Assembly: GCA_015143295.1 (NCBI GenBank)
Contig: CM026570.1
Span: 27,287,250 to 27,351,249, forward strand
Length of the DNA: 64,000 nucleotides
Source: Tetracentron sinense
Taxonomy: Eukaryota; Streptophyta; Magnoliopsida; Trochodendrales; Trochodendraceae
Reading direction: 5' to 3'
Numbering within the stretch: the stretch's first letter is position 1; each line of letters opens with the position of its first letter. The notes under the pieces are model-generated. The model was not told where the DNA came from, ran no database searches, and was given only the letters and a program-made list of their open reading frames with translations. A program made the position numbers and the translations under genes. This document shows, piece after piece, positions 41,919 to 53,047 of the stretch.

Positions 41919-44575
41919 GCGCTTTGTTAGTGAACGAATGTCTTGCCCGAGTGTTGATCGACACAGGATCCACTCACTCCTTTGTGTCGCCTAGTTTCGC
42001 AAAGGGATTTTTGACTGAGGCTACTCCGTTAAAGCAGGAGTTGACCATTGCAACTCCACTCGGCAAGTCAGTTGATACAGACAAGATATTCGGGGATAGT
42101 GTGGTTCAAGTGGGGGAGAATGAACTGTTAGCCGATCTCATCGTCCTAGATTTTCAAGACTTGGATTTTGATGTCATCTTAGGGATGGATTGGTTGTCAA
42201 ACCATCACGGGCATGTTGCGTGTTTTGAGAAGATGGTGAATTTCAAGCCGGAAGGGGGTAAGCCTTTTCACTTCCGAGGATTAAGAGAGAGGGACATTGC
42301 TCGCCTCGCAGCCTTGAGTGTAACAAACCTAGAAGCACAAAACTCCTCGGCCATTCCGGTCGTGAGTGATTTCTTGGACGTGTTTCCGGAGGAACTTCCC
42401 GGGTTACCTCCGAATCGGGAGATTGAGTTCGCTATAGAGCTTACTCCGGGCACCGCTCCAATTTCAAGAGCCCCATATAGAATGGCCCCAATAGAGCTTG
42501 AAGAATTGAAGAAGCAAATTGAGGAGTTACAACAACTTGGTTTCATCCAACCAAGTGTGTCACCGTGGGGAGCTCCGATCCTTTTTGTAAAGAAGAAAGA
42601 CGGGTCGATGAGAATGTGCATAGACTACCGTCAGTTGAACAAGGTAACTATCAAGAATCGTTATCCCTTGCCAAGGATCGATGACTTGTTCGACCAACTG
42701 AAGGGAGCGAGATTCTTCTCCAAAATTGATCTTAGGTCGGGGTATCATCAATTAAGGATCAGGGCGGAAGATGTTCCGAAGACGGCCTTCAGGACTCGGT
42801 ATGGGCATTACGAGTTCCTTGTCATGCCTTTTGGGCTGACGAATGCACCGGCGGCATTCATGGATTTGATGAATCGGGTGTTCCGATCTTACTTGGATCG
42901 ATGCGTGATTGTATTCATCGATGACATTTTGGTGTATTCCCAGACACGGGAGGATCACGCGCGAGACCTCCGCCTTGCTCTGGAGATGTTGAGAGAGCAT
43001 AGGCTATATGCCAAATTGAGTAAGTGCGAGTTCTGGTTAGAGAAGGTCGCATTTCTTGGACACGTGGTGTCGGCCGAGGGCATTTCTGTAGATCCAGCCA
43101 AGGTTGAGGCAGTCATGAGTTGGGAGAGGCCCAAGAGCGTCACGGAGATACGTAGTTTCCTCGGATTGGCAGGCTACTACCGGAGATTTGTGGAGGGATT
43201 CTCCAGTCTGGCTGCACCTCTCACCTACTTGACAAGGAAAAATGCAAAGTTCAGTTGGAGTGACCGATGTGAAGTAAGTTTCCAAGAGTTGAAGAAACGC
43301 CTCACCACAGCCCCTGTCCTTACTGTGCCATCTGGACCTTTTGGGTATGAGGTGTATAGTGATGCCTCGCACGTCGGACTCGGGTGTGTCCTAATGCAAC
43401 ACAAGAAAGTCATTGCCTATGCATCAAGGCAGTTGAAAGAGCATGAAAAGAACTATCCCACTCACGACTTGGAGCTTGCGGCGGTCGTGTTTGCACTTAA
43501 AATTTGGCGACATTATCTGTACGGGGTGGAGTTCTATGTGTACACGGACCACAAGAGCCTCAAGTATCTCTTTTCCCAAAAAGAGTTAAACTTACGACAA
43601 CGGCGTTGGATTGAGTTCTTAAAGGACTACGAGTGCACTATCCAATATCACCCGGGAAAAGCAAATGTGGTGGCAGACGCTTTGAGTAGGAAACCATCGG
43701 GGTTGTTGGCTCACATGTTGGTGCGGGAATGGAGACTGTTAGAAGATTTGGCAAATCTAGACATCAGTGTGAACGATTCTGTCCGCAGTCCGGTTTTGGC
43801 AAATGTTACAGTTCGGCCGTACCTTATAGACTTGATCCAGGAGTATCAAGCCACAGACACTGACTTGTTGGCTTTCCGGGATAAGGAAGTGGCCAAGGGT
43901 AGTACGGACTTCTCTCTCACTAGCCGAGGTGCTATTACATTCAAAGGAAGACTTTGTGTCCCAGCTAATGTAGACCTTCGGAGAGAGATTATGGACGAGG
44001 CTCACCGGTCTAAGTATACAGTGCATCCCGGAGGGACAAAGATGTATCGGAACCTCAAGAGTCACTTTTGGTGGCGAAACATGAAGAGGGAGGTTGCGGA
44101 GTATGTGGCACGGTGTTTGGTGTGCCAACAGGTGAAAGCGGAGCATTTGAGACCGGCGGGTCTTTTGCAGTCTCTCCCTATTCCCGAGTGGAAATGGGAA
44201 CATATCTCTATGGACTTCATCGTGGGATTGCCAAAGACGGTCAAGAAGACCGATGCTATATGGGTAGTTATTGATAGACTCACGAAGTCCGCTCATTTCT
44301 TACCATACCGGACTACATTCAACTCCAACCAGTTAGCAGAACTATACATCAAAGAAATAGTCCGATTGCATGGGGTGCCAGTGAGTATTGTGTCGGATAG
44401 AGACCCAAGATTCACATCCAGGTTTTGGAAAAGTTTTCAAGGTGCAATGGGCTCCCGGTTAGACTTTAGCACAGCTTTCCACCCACAGACCGACGGGCAA
44501 ACCGAGAGGGTGAATCAGGTTATTGAAGATATGCTCCGAGCATGTATGCTAGACTTCAAGGGAAGTTGGGAATAG
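41919..44575 (+). CDS. pol: Pol of gypsy B: protease, RT, RNase H, integrase core (ends at a lesion)
   Basis: Copies element RNA into DNA and inserts it. Numbered from the TTG at 41924: protease D13-T-G; RT with FIDD at residues 331-334 (F331; Ile rather than the more usual Val/Tyr); RNase H with YSDAS (D480) and [11 protein letters not shown]; integrase zinc finger H694, H701, C731, C734; and the catalytic triad D764, D825, E861 with exactly 35 residues between the last two, the standard spacing. No ATG precedes the protease, so expression needs fusion to gag, probably by splicing. The frame closes at TAG 44573-44575, where about 35 bp present in A and C are missing; the rest of integrase continues in another frame from 44595. 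Confidence 0.93.
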
Positions 44576-45215
44576 TTATCAAGAAAGCATACAAATGGCG
44601 CCTTTCGAGGCTTTGTACGGAAGGAGTTGTAGATCCCCGTTGTATTGGGATGAAGTGGGAGAAAGAAAGATTTTGGGCCCCGAGTTAATTGAACAAACCG
44701 CGGATAGGGTCAAGCTTATCCGGGAAAGGTTAAAGACCGCACAAGATAGACAGAAAAGCTATGCCGACAACCGAAGGAGGGATCTTGAATTCCGAGTCGG
44801 TGATTTTGTGTTTGTAAGGATTTCACCGACCAAAGGTGTTATGCGATTCGGGAAGAGAGGCAAGCTTAGCCCGAGATATGTGGGTCCATTCGAGATCATT
44901 ACTCGAGTTGGCGAGGTGGCTTACCGTGTTGCTTTGCCCGCTCACATGGCGGCGGTCCATAATGTATTCCATGTCTCTATGCTCCGGAAGTACATCTCGG
45001 ATCCTTCTCATGTCATCGAGCTTGATCCGATAGAGATCCGAGAGGACCTCACTTTAGTTGAGAAGCCGGTTCATATTTTGGATAGGAGAGATCAAGTGCT
45101 TCGCAACAAGACTATTCCGCTAGTCCTCGTGCAATGGCAACATCACGCTCGAGAAGAGGCTACATGGGAACGTGAGGCCGAAGTCAAGGCGAGGCACCCC
45201 GAGTTGTTTGAATGA
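44576..45215 (+). pseudogene. Integrase C-terminal part and chromodomain of gypsy B (frame-shifted)
   Basis: Open from 44595 in a different frame from pol because of the deletion at about 44573. Contains the integrase C-terminal region ([52 protein letters not shown]) and, over roughly the last 55 residues, a chromodomain-like segment (HILDRRDQVLRNK, VQWQHHAREEATWE, HPELFE), which in chromoviruses guides integration toward particular chromatin. The sequence is otherwise intact, with a normal TGA end. It could not be made as part of pol without the missing bases. Confidence 0.85.
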
Positions 45216-45310
45216 TTTTATGTATGACTTGTAATTTTGTTTCAAATTGTTATGCTAAGTTGTTTAAATTGTAAAGCACGCATTGTCCAAATTTCGAGGA
45301 TGAAATTTTT

Positions 45311-45325
45311 GTAAGGGGGGGAGAA
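45311..45325 (+). other. Polypurine tract, gypsy B
   Basis: GTAAGGGGGGGAGAA immediately before the 3' LTR. Confidence 0.85.
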
Positions 45326-47141
45326 TGTAGCACCCCAGACTTTTTCATCTTTAATGAATACCACCTTCGTAGCTAATTGGCCGTTTTTATAGTCTAATTA
45401 ATAAATAAGGGAGAAATCGGAAATTCTGAAACGTCAGAAATGTGCGTTTTCGAAAGACGAACCCAACGCAAGTTGAATCGTCGAAATCCGACGAGCGAGT
45501 CAAAAGATATGGTCAAAACAGTCCAGACATACAGAGAACCGATCGCTCGGTCCAGTCAGCGATCGATCGGTCCATAACCGATCGATCGGTAGCTATCGCG
45601 CGGTCAGAAATTTTGTATGGGGAAATTTTCCAGAGAGTGAGTTTTTGACCGGTCGATCGGTCATAAACACCGATCGCTCGGTAGGCAACCGATCGATCGG
45701 TCATAACCACCGATCGCTCGGTCTTCGCGTTTTTTTGCAGAAATTTCAGTAAGGGCGTTTTCGTCTTTTGGGTGTTAAACCCTTACCCATAAGGGTTTGC
45801 TCGACCCTTTGAGCCCTCATTCACAACCCTTAGACATTTTGAGAGATAGAGAGAGAAGAGGAGAAAGCTCTAACCTAGGGTTTGGTTTTGAGAAGGAAAT
45901 CAAAGGGGGTTTAAGAACCATAGCTCACCCCAACTCAAGTTGCTTCAAAATCGAGGCCCAAGCTCGTGTGTGAACCATTCTCCAAGCTAGGGCAGCAACC
46001 CAAGCACATTTTTGAAAGGGGTTTCTTCCTCAACTCAAGTCTCCTTCAAGCAAAGGTGTTCTTCTTTCAAGTTGGAGCTTCAATCAAGGTTTCTATCAAG
46101 GATCAAGCCTTGATTTAAGGTTAGTACACCCTACTAACTTACCCTAGCAATAAATCTAGGTTTTCCTTATGAAATATGATTCTTGATAGTATGTTTTATT
46201 CTTTACAAAATGTGTTATCTATAATAAATATAAACAAGATAAGGAAATGGTAGGGATGCTTGGATGAAGGTTGGATACGGCGATTGGATGCCGAATGTGT
46301 GATGTATGATGTGTGATTGGAAAATGGAGGATGGGCATAGTACAAATAATAAACTTACCATGGTGCGATTGAATGGAAAATATGCATTTAAGAGAAAGAG
46401 ATAAACTACTAAGGAATAATGTATGAAAGTGTTTGACAAAATACCTAAACTATGAATAAATGATCTAAATGAAGAATATAGAAATGGGTTTTATGCATGC
46501 GTTCATATAAATGATAAATCGATCAAATGTTATGCAAATTACTTAAGTTACCCATGTTCATATCATGAATTGAATTGCAATGCCATGTCTTGACGATCCT
46601 CATTATCATGATAGTCACTATTGACACGTACACGAGCACGCATGATAGCATGAACCGAGATTTCAAGAGCATGTGCATATAATAAACAACAAGTGCATTT
46701 CATAACAAGGAGGTTGGTAGCCCAGGGAGGATTCGGGTACTAACCTCTGGCTTACAAGTGCATTTCATAACAAGGAGGTTGGTAGCCCAGGGAGGATTCG
46801 GGTACTAACCTCTGGCTCACAAGTGCATTGCATATCAAGGAGGTTGGCAGCCCAGGGAGATTCGGGTGCTAGCCTCTGGCTCACAAGTTTACAAGATGGA
46901 GGTTTACAAGATGATGATCATGCATTCATGCATGCACGCATACATGATTTCTACGAGGCATACCGGGACATGACAAGGGTTTTCAAGCATGAGTTTTATT
47001 GGCATTTTCGCATTCATGTACGCACGTCAGGATGCTTGTATTGTGTCATGCCCTATACTGTTTCTTTGTGATGTTTCCATTACTGCTTGTATGATATTAC
47101 TGTTATGTGTTTTTATTACTGTTATGGTCTGCTAGTAGCTT

Positions 47142-47173
47142 GTACTCGCTGAGTATTCCATGCTCAGCCGTAC
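47142..47173 (+). promoter_or_regulatory. Conserved LTR hairpin (gypsy B, 3' LTR)
   Basis: Identical to the 5' LTR copy at 39756-39787. Confidence 0.65.
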
Positions 47174-47177
47174 TTTC

Positions 47178-47330
47178 ATGTCGGCAGGTACGGAGGGAGC
47201 CCTCGACCCGGAGCCTTGGGTCGAGGAAGAGTATACAGAGGAGAGAGAGTCGGCTATCCCATTACAGTCTCAGGCGGACCGAGACCTCGATGCGTGGCCA
47301 TACCTCGACTACTGTGAGGGGAGAGTATGA
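47178..47330 (+). CDS. LTR small ORF (gypsy B, 3' LTR)
   Basis: Identical in sequence to the 5' LTR copy at 39792-39944 (50 codons, MSAG start, PWVEEEY core). In this LTR it could be translated only from a transcript starting upstream in the 3' LTR or from the tail of the genomic RNA. Function unknown. Confidence 0.5.
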   Translation: MSAGTEGALDPEPWVEEEYTEERESAIPLQSQADRDLDAWPYLDYCEGRV

Positions 47331-47795
47331 GAGGGTTTGGTGTATCTTGATATTTTGATATTTTGATAGGTGGGCCTGTCCACCTTAGGCTTAGACATGT
47401 CTTGTATTTATGTTAACTTGGAATACTATTTTGGATCATCAGAAGAAATGAAAATTTGTTTACGCTTCCGCATATATGATAGCTTCCGTGCTCTGATTAT
47501 CGTTATGAGTACTGTATTTTATCTTGTGCATTACAGGATGGTTTGATAGGTTCGCAGTGTGACACCTAAAATATCCCAAAACTCCTAGGGGGTATTTTGG
47601 GGTGTTACAACAACTTTCTACTTTGTCAACTTTTGAAGATCAATGGCATCATGGCACACAATTTTCTATTCGCAGCAAATAATCTCCATAAATTTGAGAA
47701 TGAGTATTAGAGAATATAGAGGAGTATTGTAATAAGGTGAGTGAGATACACTACATCATTCAAGTGTATCTCATCACAATATGAGATTAGCATTT

Positions 47796-49888
47796 GTAAT
47801 AACCCAAATTAAATTCCTCGTTTTCGTGACATGTGATTTAATTTTTCTAGATAAATATGCTTGATTTATGCATTAATCCTATGAGAAATTTATGTGTGAA
47901 ATCTCGAATAAGAAAACCCATTTATTTCATTCAATTTAGCTCGTTTTTAGAAATAAATTGCATGAAATAAAAGAAGAAATAAAAAATAGCAAAAGACAAA
48001 AAATAAAAATAAAGGGGATCAGCGCATTGGCCAATCGATCGCCCACGGCAGCAGTCGATTGCTCGACGGGGGATTTTTCTCGTGTTCGACAGGGGATTTT
48101 TCTCGTGTGCATGTTTTTTTGATTTTTTTTACTGACTGGGGTCCCCAAACTCTATAAATAACCCTTAAACTCGTGAATTAGGGTTTCCATAGGTTTCTAA
48201 ACCTAAAAGAGAGAAATAAAGAACTTTCTGAGAGATCAAAAGGGGGAAACTTAAGAAGTTCAAAGATTAGATCAGAAAAAAGAAGAAGGTGGCTTGAAGA
48301 TCGAGATTGAGCCTTATTCGCAAGCAATAAATCGTAGGAAAGTGATCAGGTGAGGTAAATAACGAACCTAGTTGTCCATATCTTGAATATTAATCTAAAA
48401 GTGGAACTAAAAGAGGTAAATCTAAGTAAGAACATAAAAATATGTAAGATCTATGAACTGTTATTATTCCTGCTTCATTATTTCCTGAATCGTTAAATTA
48501 GGATGTGAATAACCATTGTGAGCACAGGTTTTACTCACTGGTTTATTTTGAGATTAGGAGTCACCACTTATTGATTTTGAGGGATAAGTCCCAAATTATG
48601 GATAAAGTCTTCATGGCCTATATTAGAGTTCTAGGTAAGAGGTTGGATTAAGTCCTAGGAAAGGTGTTAGGCACCCTGGGACCCCTATGTTATAATGGTT
48701 ACCTACTCCCTAGGTGTAAGCCAAGTTAATGTCAAATTTGATTCAAATACGTAAATTTTTAGATTATGCTAATCCAAGAAAGGGAAAAGCTAACTAAGGT
48801 TGAACCCGGGTTGGGTTGCCTACGTACTCACAAGGAGTGAGATTAGACCAAGCGTAGTTTTGGCACATGATTCCATGACAAGGCTAAGGGAGTGTGTGTG
48901 TGTGCACTGGGGTGGCTAAGGGTCTAGCCAGGGGGTTAGGGTTAGTTGACTGGGTTGGTCAAGTGCATGGTCTAGAACGTTTGTGTTCGGAGGCCAAGGG
49001 TTACTTAACCGGAGTTAAGGGGAGAGCTAACCATGGTTAGGATTGCTAACCGTGGTTTACAAGGTGCAAGGTCATTGCATTTTAAAGATATTTTTAGGAT
49101 TTTTCAAGGTTAAATGGCCTTAATCATGGTTAAAAGTTAATTAGGGTTGAGTTAACCCCATTTAGAGGGTCTGATCTGAGGTGGGTCCAGACAGTATGGC
49201 AGGACCTAGAATGGCCTCCTACCTGGTCTGGGCCCTGTGCAAGACTACTGTTATGAGAATAGCAGGATTGGCGGTAAAATAATTACCGCCAATCCCATTT
49301 GTTTGCAAAATGAGATTAGCGGTAGAACAACTACCGCCATTGCTGCTGTTCTTGCAACAGTGGCTTTGTACCCAAAGGGGAGTGGTAGGGAGGATGCCCA
49401 AAGGATCCTGGACTCATGAGGGTGTTCTAGGGAACTTGTTGCAAGCCCTGAGCCTAGCTGGGGTGGACTCATAGTGGCCATTTATAGTGTAAATTAGGAA
49501 ACCTAGAATGTCGGTAAACTGTTTACCGACATTTTGGACAGTTTTCACAACAAATGAAATTAATCATGGTCAAGCTAACTAGGGGAGCTTGGAAGGACCA
49601 GGGAAGATAGAAGAAGGTCCTAGGAACCTAAACCAGGCCCTAGAATGGACCAGGGCTCAACCAAAATAGACCTAGAGCCAGTGCAATAGGGAAGCTCAGA
49701 AATGGGAGAACTGTGTTTACTGTAATTTCTAGTTTTTTTTAGAAAATCAGATTTTCCCCTCTGGGACTAAACTAGACCACTTCCAGAGGATTCCTCATGG
49801 ATTGAGGGTCCCCTAAAAGTTCAGGGGAGTGGCCACGCACGTAGGAGGGCTACTTGGCCAGAGTTTATTCCCTCAAGAGGGTCCCCAT
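47796..49888 (+). mobile_element. LTR-type sequence E (partial), inserted in Copia F
   Basis: Begins TGTAATAACCC exactly where the LTR of F is cut. Contains AATCGATCG/CAGTCGATTG palindromes (48030-48085), a TATA box (TATAAATA, 48153-48160), and further on a stretch with GGTGTTAGGCACCC and GGTTGCCTACGTACTCAC, strings I associate with LTRs of some plant Ty3/gypsy (Tat/Ogre-like) elements. No coding region is seen before it is cut at 49889 by element G. Its right end lies beyond the window. Confidence 0.5.
49265..49533. repeat. Three hairpins with CGGTAA/TTACCG stems in E
   Basis: 49265-49295: 13-bp perfect stem GGATTGGCGGTAA, loop AATAA. 49319-49337: 7-bp stem GCGGTAG. 49507-49533: 12-bp perfect stem AATGTCGGTAAA, loop CTG. 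Confidence 0.85.
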
Positions 49889-50629
49889 TGTTAGACATGA
49901 TGCCCAGAAAAGTCATTTAGATTGTAAGATTCTTATTAATTTGATTAATATAGACTTCTTCTTTATCTATTGTGTATTTATTATGGGTAATTGACCATGA
50001 TCATGAGATGATATATACGATATGAGATATCAATAAAGGTCCTTAGGATATATTTTAGGAAAGTTATATAATTGGATTATCACAAGCAGATATAACTTTC
50101 CAGTTCCTTATACCTTATATAGTCACAACTATGGGTGAAGCTGGGTACTTCACTTATATGACTGTCACTATGCTAAGATGTTCTCAATAGTTGAGATGTA
50201 GTTATATCTTGAACTATTCTAGTGGAGACTACACATCAACATATGGGTGCTTAAATATACACTGACTGTAGAGCCCCAGAATTTTTTGCCATGTATTGGG
50301 ACTCGTGCCAAGGCATGAAGCCCTTGTAATCTTCCATTTCTATGAAATGAGAAATTTTGAGCAACTCTAAGTGTTAAGAATTAGTATTCCTAAGTCGAAT
50401 ATATCGAAAACCCGAGTTACTAAAACCCATTTGCGGATCAGTCGACTTCAGGGGCAATTTAGTCAATAAATAAAGAAGAAATTAGAAATTCTAAAACCCT
50501 AGGAATGTTCCTCTTCAAAAGATGAATCCAACGCAAGTTGAATCGTCTAAATCGGACAAACGAGTTGAAAGTTATGGCCAAATTACCAAAGTGTGGAAAA
50601 ATATGAGAAAAACAACAAAATCTGAAGGT

Positions 50630-50872
50630 GCGGTCGATCGCAAGTCAGGTGCCGTCGATCGCATACAGGCGAAATGGGTTCCAAACTCTCGGGGTCATAT
50701 GCGATAGATGGATCCCCAGGTGCGATAGATCGCAGGGATCTGCGATCGATCGCATGCAGGGGAAAATCAGCCCAGAAATGTTCGGGTTCATGTGCGATAG
50801 ATCGCATCTAGGTGCGATCGATCGCAAGGACCTGCGATCGATCACAGATAAGTGTACGATCGATCACATGTG
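50630..50872. promoter_or_regulatory. GCGATCGATCGC palindrome cluster (gypsy C, 5' LTR)
   Basis: About ten GCGATCGATCGCA or GCGATAGATCGCA units just upstream of the TATA box at 50888. The 3' LTR has a shorter version (58215-58425) and has lost the TATATAAG (reads GGATATGAGGG). Confidence 0.55.
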
Positions 50873-52238
50873 GTAGCAGATTCCTGATATATAAGGGTCT
50901 TAAACCCTTTTCTTGTTAGGGATCCTCATTTGGGGCATTTCTAACCTAGAGGAGAGAAAGGGGAAGAAAGGATTTTGAGAAATCCTCCAAAGGAGCTTGG
51001 ATTGGAGATCAAGGGAGGCTCATTCTTGAAGATTTTCAAGCAAAGGACCTTCTTCAAACAACTAGAGTTCCTCAAACTCAAAGAGGGATTCTTCCTCAAG
51101 TTGGAACTACACACCAAGGGTGTTCCTCAACCCCAAATCAAAGTCGGTACCTTACACTACCCTCCTAGTTCATAGTCTCTTCTATTTTATGTTTTTCCCT
51201 AAATTTCTAAGCAAGATAATGTGGGGATTAATGGATGAATGGATGGTGGTGTAGACGTTTATGGGCGATTGGATGCCGTGTATGTGTTGTGATGAACAAA
51301 TGGGGAGGGCATTGTACCGATAATGAATGTACATGTGTGTTGTGATCGTTAACCCACCTAGAAATTCAAGATTTAGGATTAACCATAATGCGCATACCAA
51401 ATGTTTGATGAAATTCCAAAGTGAATGAAATGAATTGTAAACTAAGAAATGACATACTTAATTGCTTATGGAGATTACTAGGTTTTATGATAGTGTGATT
51501 CCTTGCTTTCCTTTAAATGGCATACATTATTACTTGCTAAATTATGATGCTCTATGTTTTGTGAAATCCCCAAATTGTCATATTTAATTTCAAATGAAAG
51601 TATGCACACGATTCCACGAGCACGGCATGCATGACATGTTTTTACCGACGGTTTTGCAAGAGTAAGGATGTTAGGGGTGGGACATATCTTACGATGTGTT
51701 TTACCTCGATTTTCACAAGAGAACAAGAACATGATATGACAAGTTGCATTACATGAAAAGGGGCCTCCCCTCCCTCGCAAATGCATCTCACAAGAGCATC
51801 TCACAAGTGCATTGCATTAAAGAAGGGTCTCCCTTCCCTCTCAAGGCATATCATGAAAGAAGGGTCTCCCTTCCCCCTCAAGGCATCTCACAAGCGCATC
51901 TCAAAAGTACATGAGCATGTTGAAGTCCCAAGCAAGCACGCATGACAAGCATGGTACACGCATGACACGCATGATACAAGCATGACACGCATGACATGAC
52001 ATGACACGACAAAACAAGACACATGACAAGACAAATTTTTAAGCACGAAAATGATGTTTCAAGTCAAGTCAAGTGCACGATGTTTTTCAAGGATTTTATT
52101 GGCTTTTACGAAATGCAAGTATGATTATCAACTGCTTTACTATCGCATGATGATATGAATTGTTCCTACTTTATATCTGTGAACTGCTTCCTGCTTTCCA
52201 TATAGTTATTGTTTGCTATGACTGTTGGTTAGTATTTG

Positions 52239-52270
52239 GTACACGCTGAGTATTCAATGCTCAGCTGTAC
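52239..52270 (+). promoter_or_regulatory. Conserved LTR hairpin (gypsy C, 5' LTR)
   Basis: GTAC ends with the stem GCTGAGTAT...ATGCTCAGC, four bases before ATGTCGGCAGG. Confidence 0.6.
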
Positions 52271-52274
52271 GTTT

Positions 52275-52391
52275 ATGTCGGCAGGTTCTGAGGGAGCAGC
52301 TGCTCGACGATGTCTGTGCCCCTGGCCCATGGGTGAAGGAGGAGTACGTTGAGGAGCCTGTGGAGGATCCTCCGGTTGAGGGTTATTATTA
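52275..52391 (+). pseudogene. LTR small ORF (gypsy C, 5' LTR, frameshifted)
   Basis: ATGTCGGCAGGTTC as in the 3' LTR copy (59755), but two bases are missing after GCTGCTC (near 52304), so the Trp/acidic core (WVKEEYVEE) is out of frame with the ATG. Confidence 0.5.
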
Positions 52392-52701
52392 GATGTGGTA
52401 GATTCTAAGTGGATAGCTGTGGGTGAGCTAGAGAGTTATATCCATGTATTTTTGGCAGGCATGTCCGCACTTTCTTTGTTTTGATTTCCTTTTTGTATCA
52501 AACTTGGATCACGTATGTGTATACATAGAGGTTTGTTAGACTTCCGCTATGCTTTGTTATATGTTTCCGCTGTTATTATCCTCTATTGTATATGCTCCCG
52601 GTCTTTTGCAAGTTATTTTTGTCAAGCAAGTCATGCAAGTTATGATGAGTCTTCCAAGATTCACTCTAACTCCTAGGGTGGGTTTTGGGTCGCGACAGAG
52701 G

Positions 52702-52713
52702 TGGTATCAAAGC
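52702..52713 (+). other. Primer binding site, gypsy C (mutated)
   Basis: TGGTATCAAAGC; one change (G to A) from the Met-type site in A and B. Confidence 0.75.
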
Positions 52714-53047
52714 TTAGGCTTTAGGTCTCTAGGATCATTTAGAATCTATACCACGGCTTGACAAGAGCATATGTTAAGAAGCCAGTTAGGAAGGAAGTAA
52801 GTCAGAAGCGAGTCGTGATCCAAGTGTAAGACTAAATTTTAGTCTTAGTCCAAAGTGGTTGTTCCAACCAAGTGCGTGTCTAGAAACGCTAGAACACTAA
52901 GTCTATTATGTATACACCGATGGGTATGATGCGGTGTATACTAATATTATATCAATAGTACTACTTGAATTATTGTGAAATGAAAGTATGATGAATTTTG
53001 GTTCCAAGTTAGACTCATGTGGTGCTATTGATCTCAGGACATTAGTC

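Larger units (their letters stand above)
37940..47609 (+). mobile_element. Ty3/gypsy chromovirus B, full length and very young, TSD ACAAC
   Basis: 9670 bp, flanked by ACAAC at 37935-37939 and 47610-47614. Two LTRs of exactly 2284 bp are collinear without indels; by eye I find three differences (38221 A / 45607 G; 39623 T / 47009 C; 40217 C / 47603 T), about 0.13 percent. PBS, gag, pol, chromodomain and polypurine tract are all present. The one coding lesion I see is a deletion of about 35 bp in integrase near 44573. Domain order, the long LTR and the C-terminal chromodomain place it with Tekay/Del-like plant chromoviruses. Confidence 0.95.
45326..47609 (+). repeat. 3' LTR of gypsy B
   Basis: 2284 bp, collinear with the 5' LTR at a constant offset of 7386. 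Palindrome cluster 45537-45726, 65-bp array 46689-46883, conserved hairpin 47142-47173, small ORF 47178-47330. Confidence 0.95.
36810..47795 (+). mobile_element. Copia-type remnant F carrying nested insertions
   Basis: A short LTR (36810-37028) is followed by TGGTATCAGAGC. Its partner reappears at about 47695-47795, sharing GTGAGTGAGATACACTACATC. Between them the remnant's own DNA is only 37029-37934 and 47615-47694; the rest is gypsy element B. The region near 37090 resembles a start of a Copia gag whose ATG is now GTG, with a stop soon after, so no protein is encoded. The right LTR is cut by element E at 47796. Confidence 0.75.
50267..52697 (+). repeat. 5' LTR of gypsy C
   Basis: 2431 bp. 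Palindrome cluster 50630-50872 (TGCGATCGATCGCA type), TATA box TATATAAG (50888-50895), tandem GAAGGGTCTCCC units (51770-51900), hairpin 52239-52270, and a small ORF start at 52275 with a frameshift. Confidence 0.9.

Noticed and set aside
41787..41923. Stop-codon readthrough or frameshift as the way to express pol in B
   Set aside because: Gag and pol are in the same frame but six stops lie between them; readthrough of all is not plausible, and a GT...AG segment explains the arrangement better.
43757..44296. 179-codon minus-strand frame under pol of B
   Set aside because: Antisense shadow of integrase; no independent similarity, start or context.
47695..47795. Separate second Copia element
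   Set aside because: It matches the LTR at 36810-37028 and is simply the other LTR of F, separated by element B.
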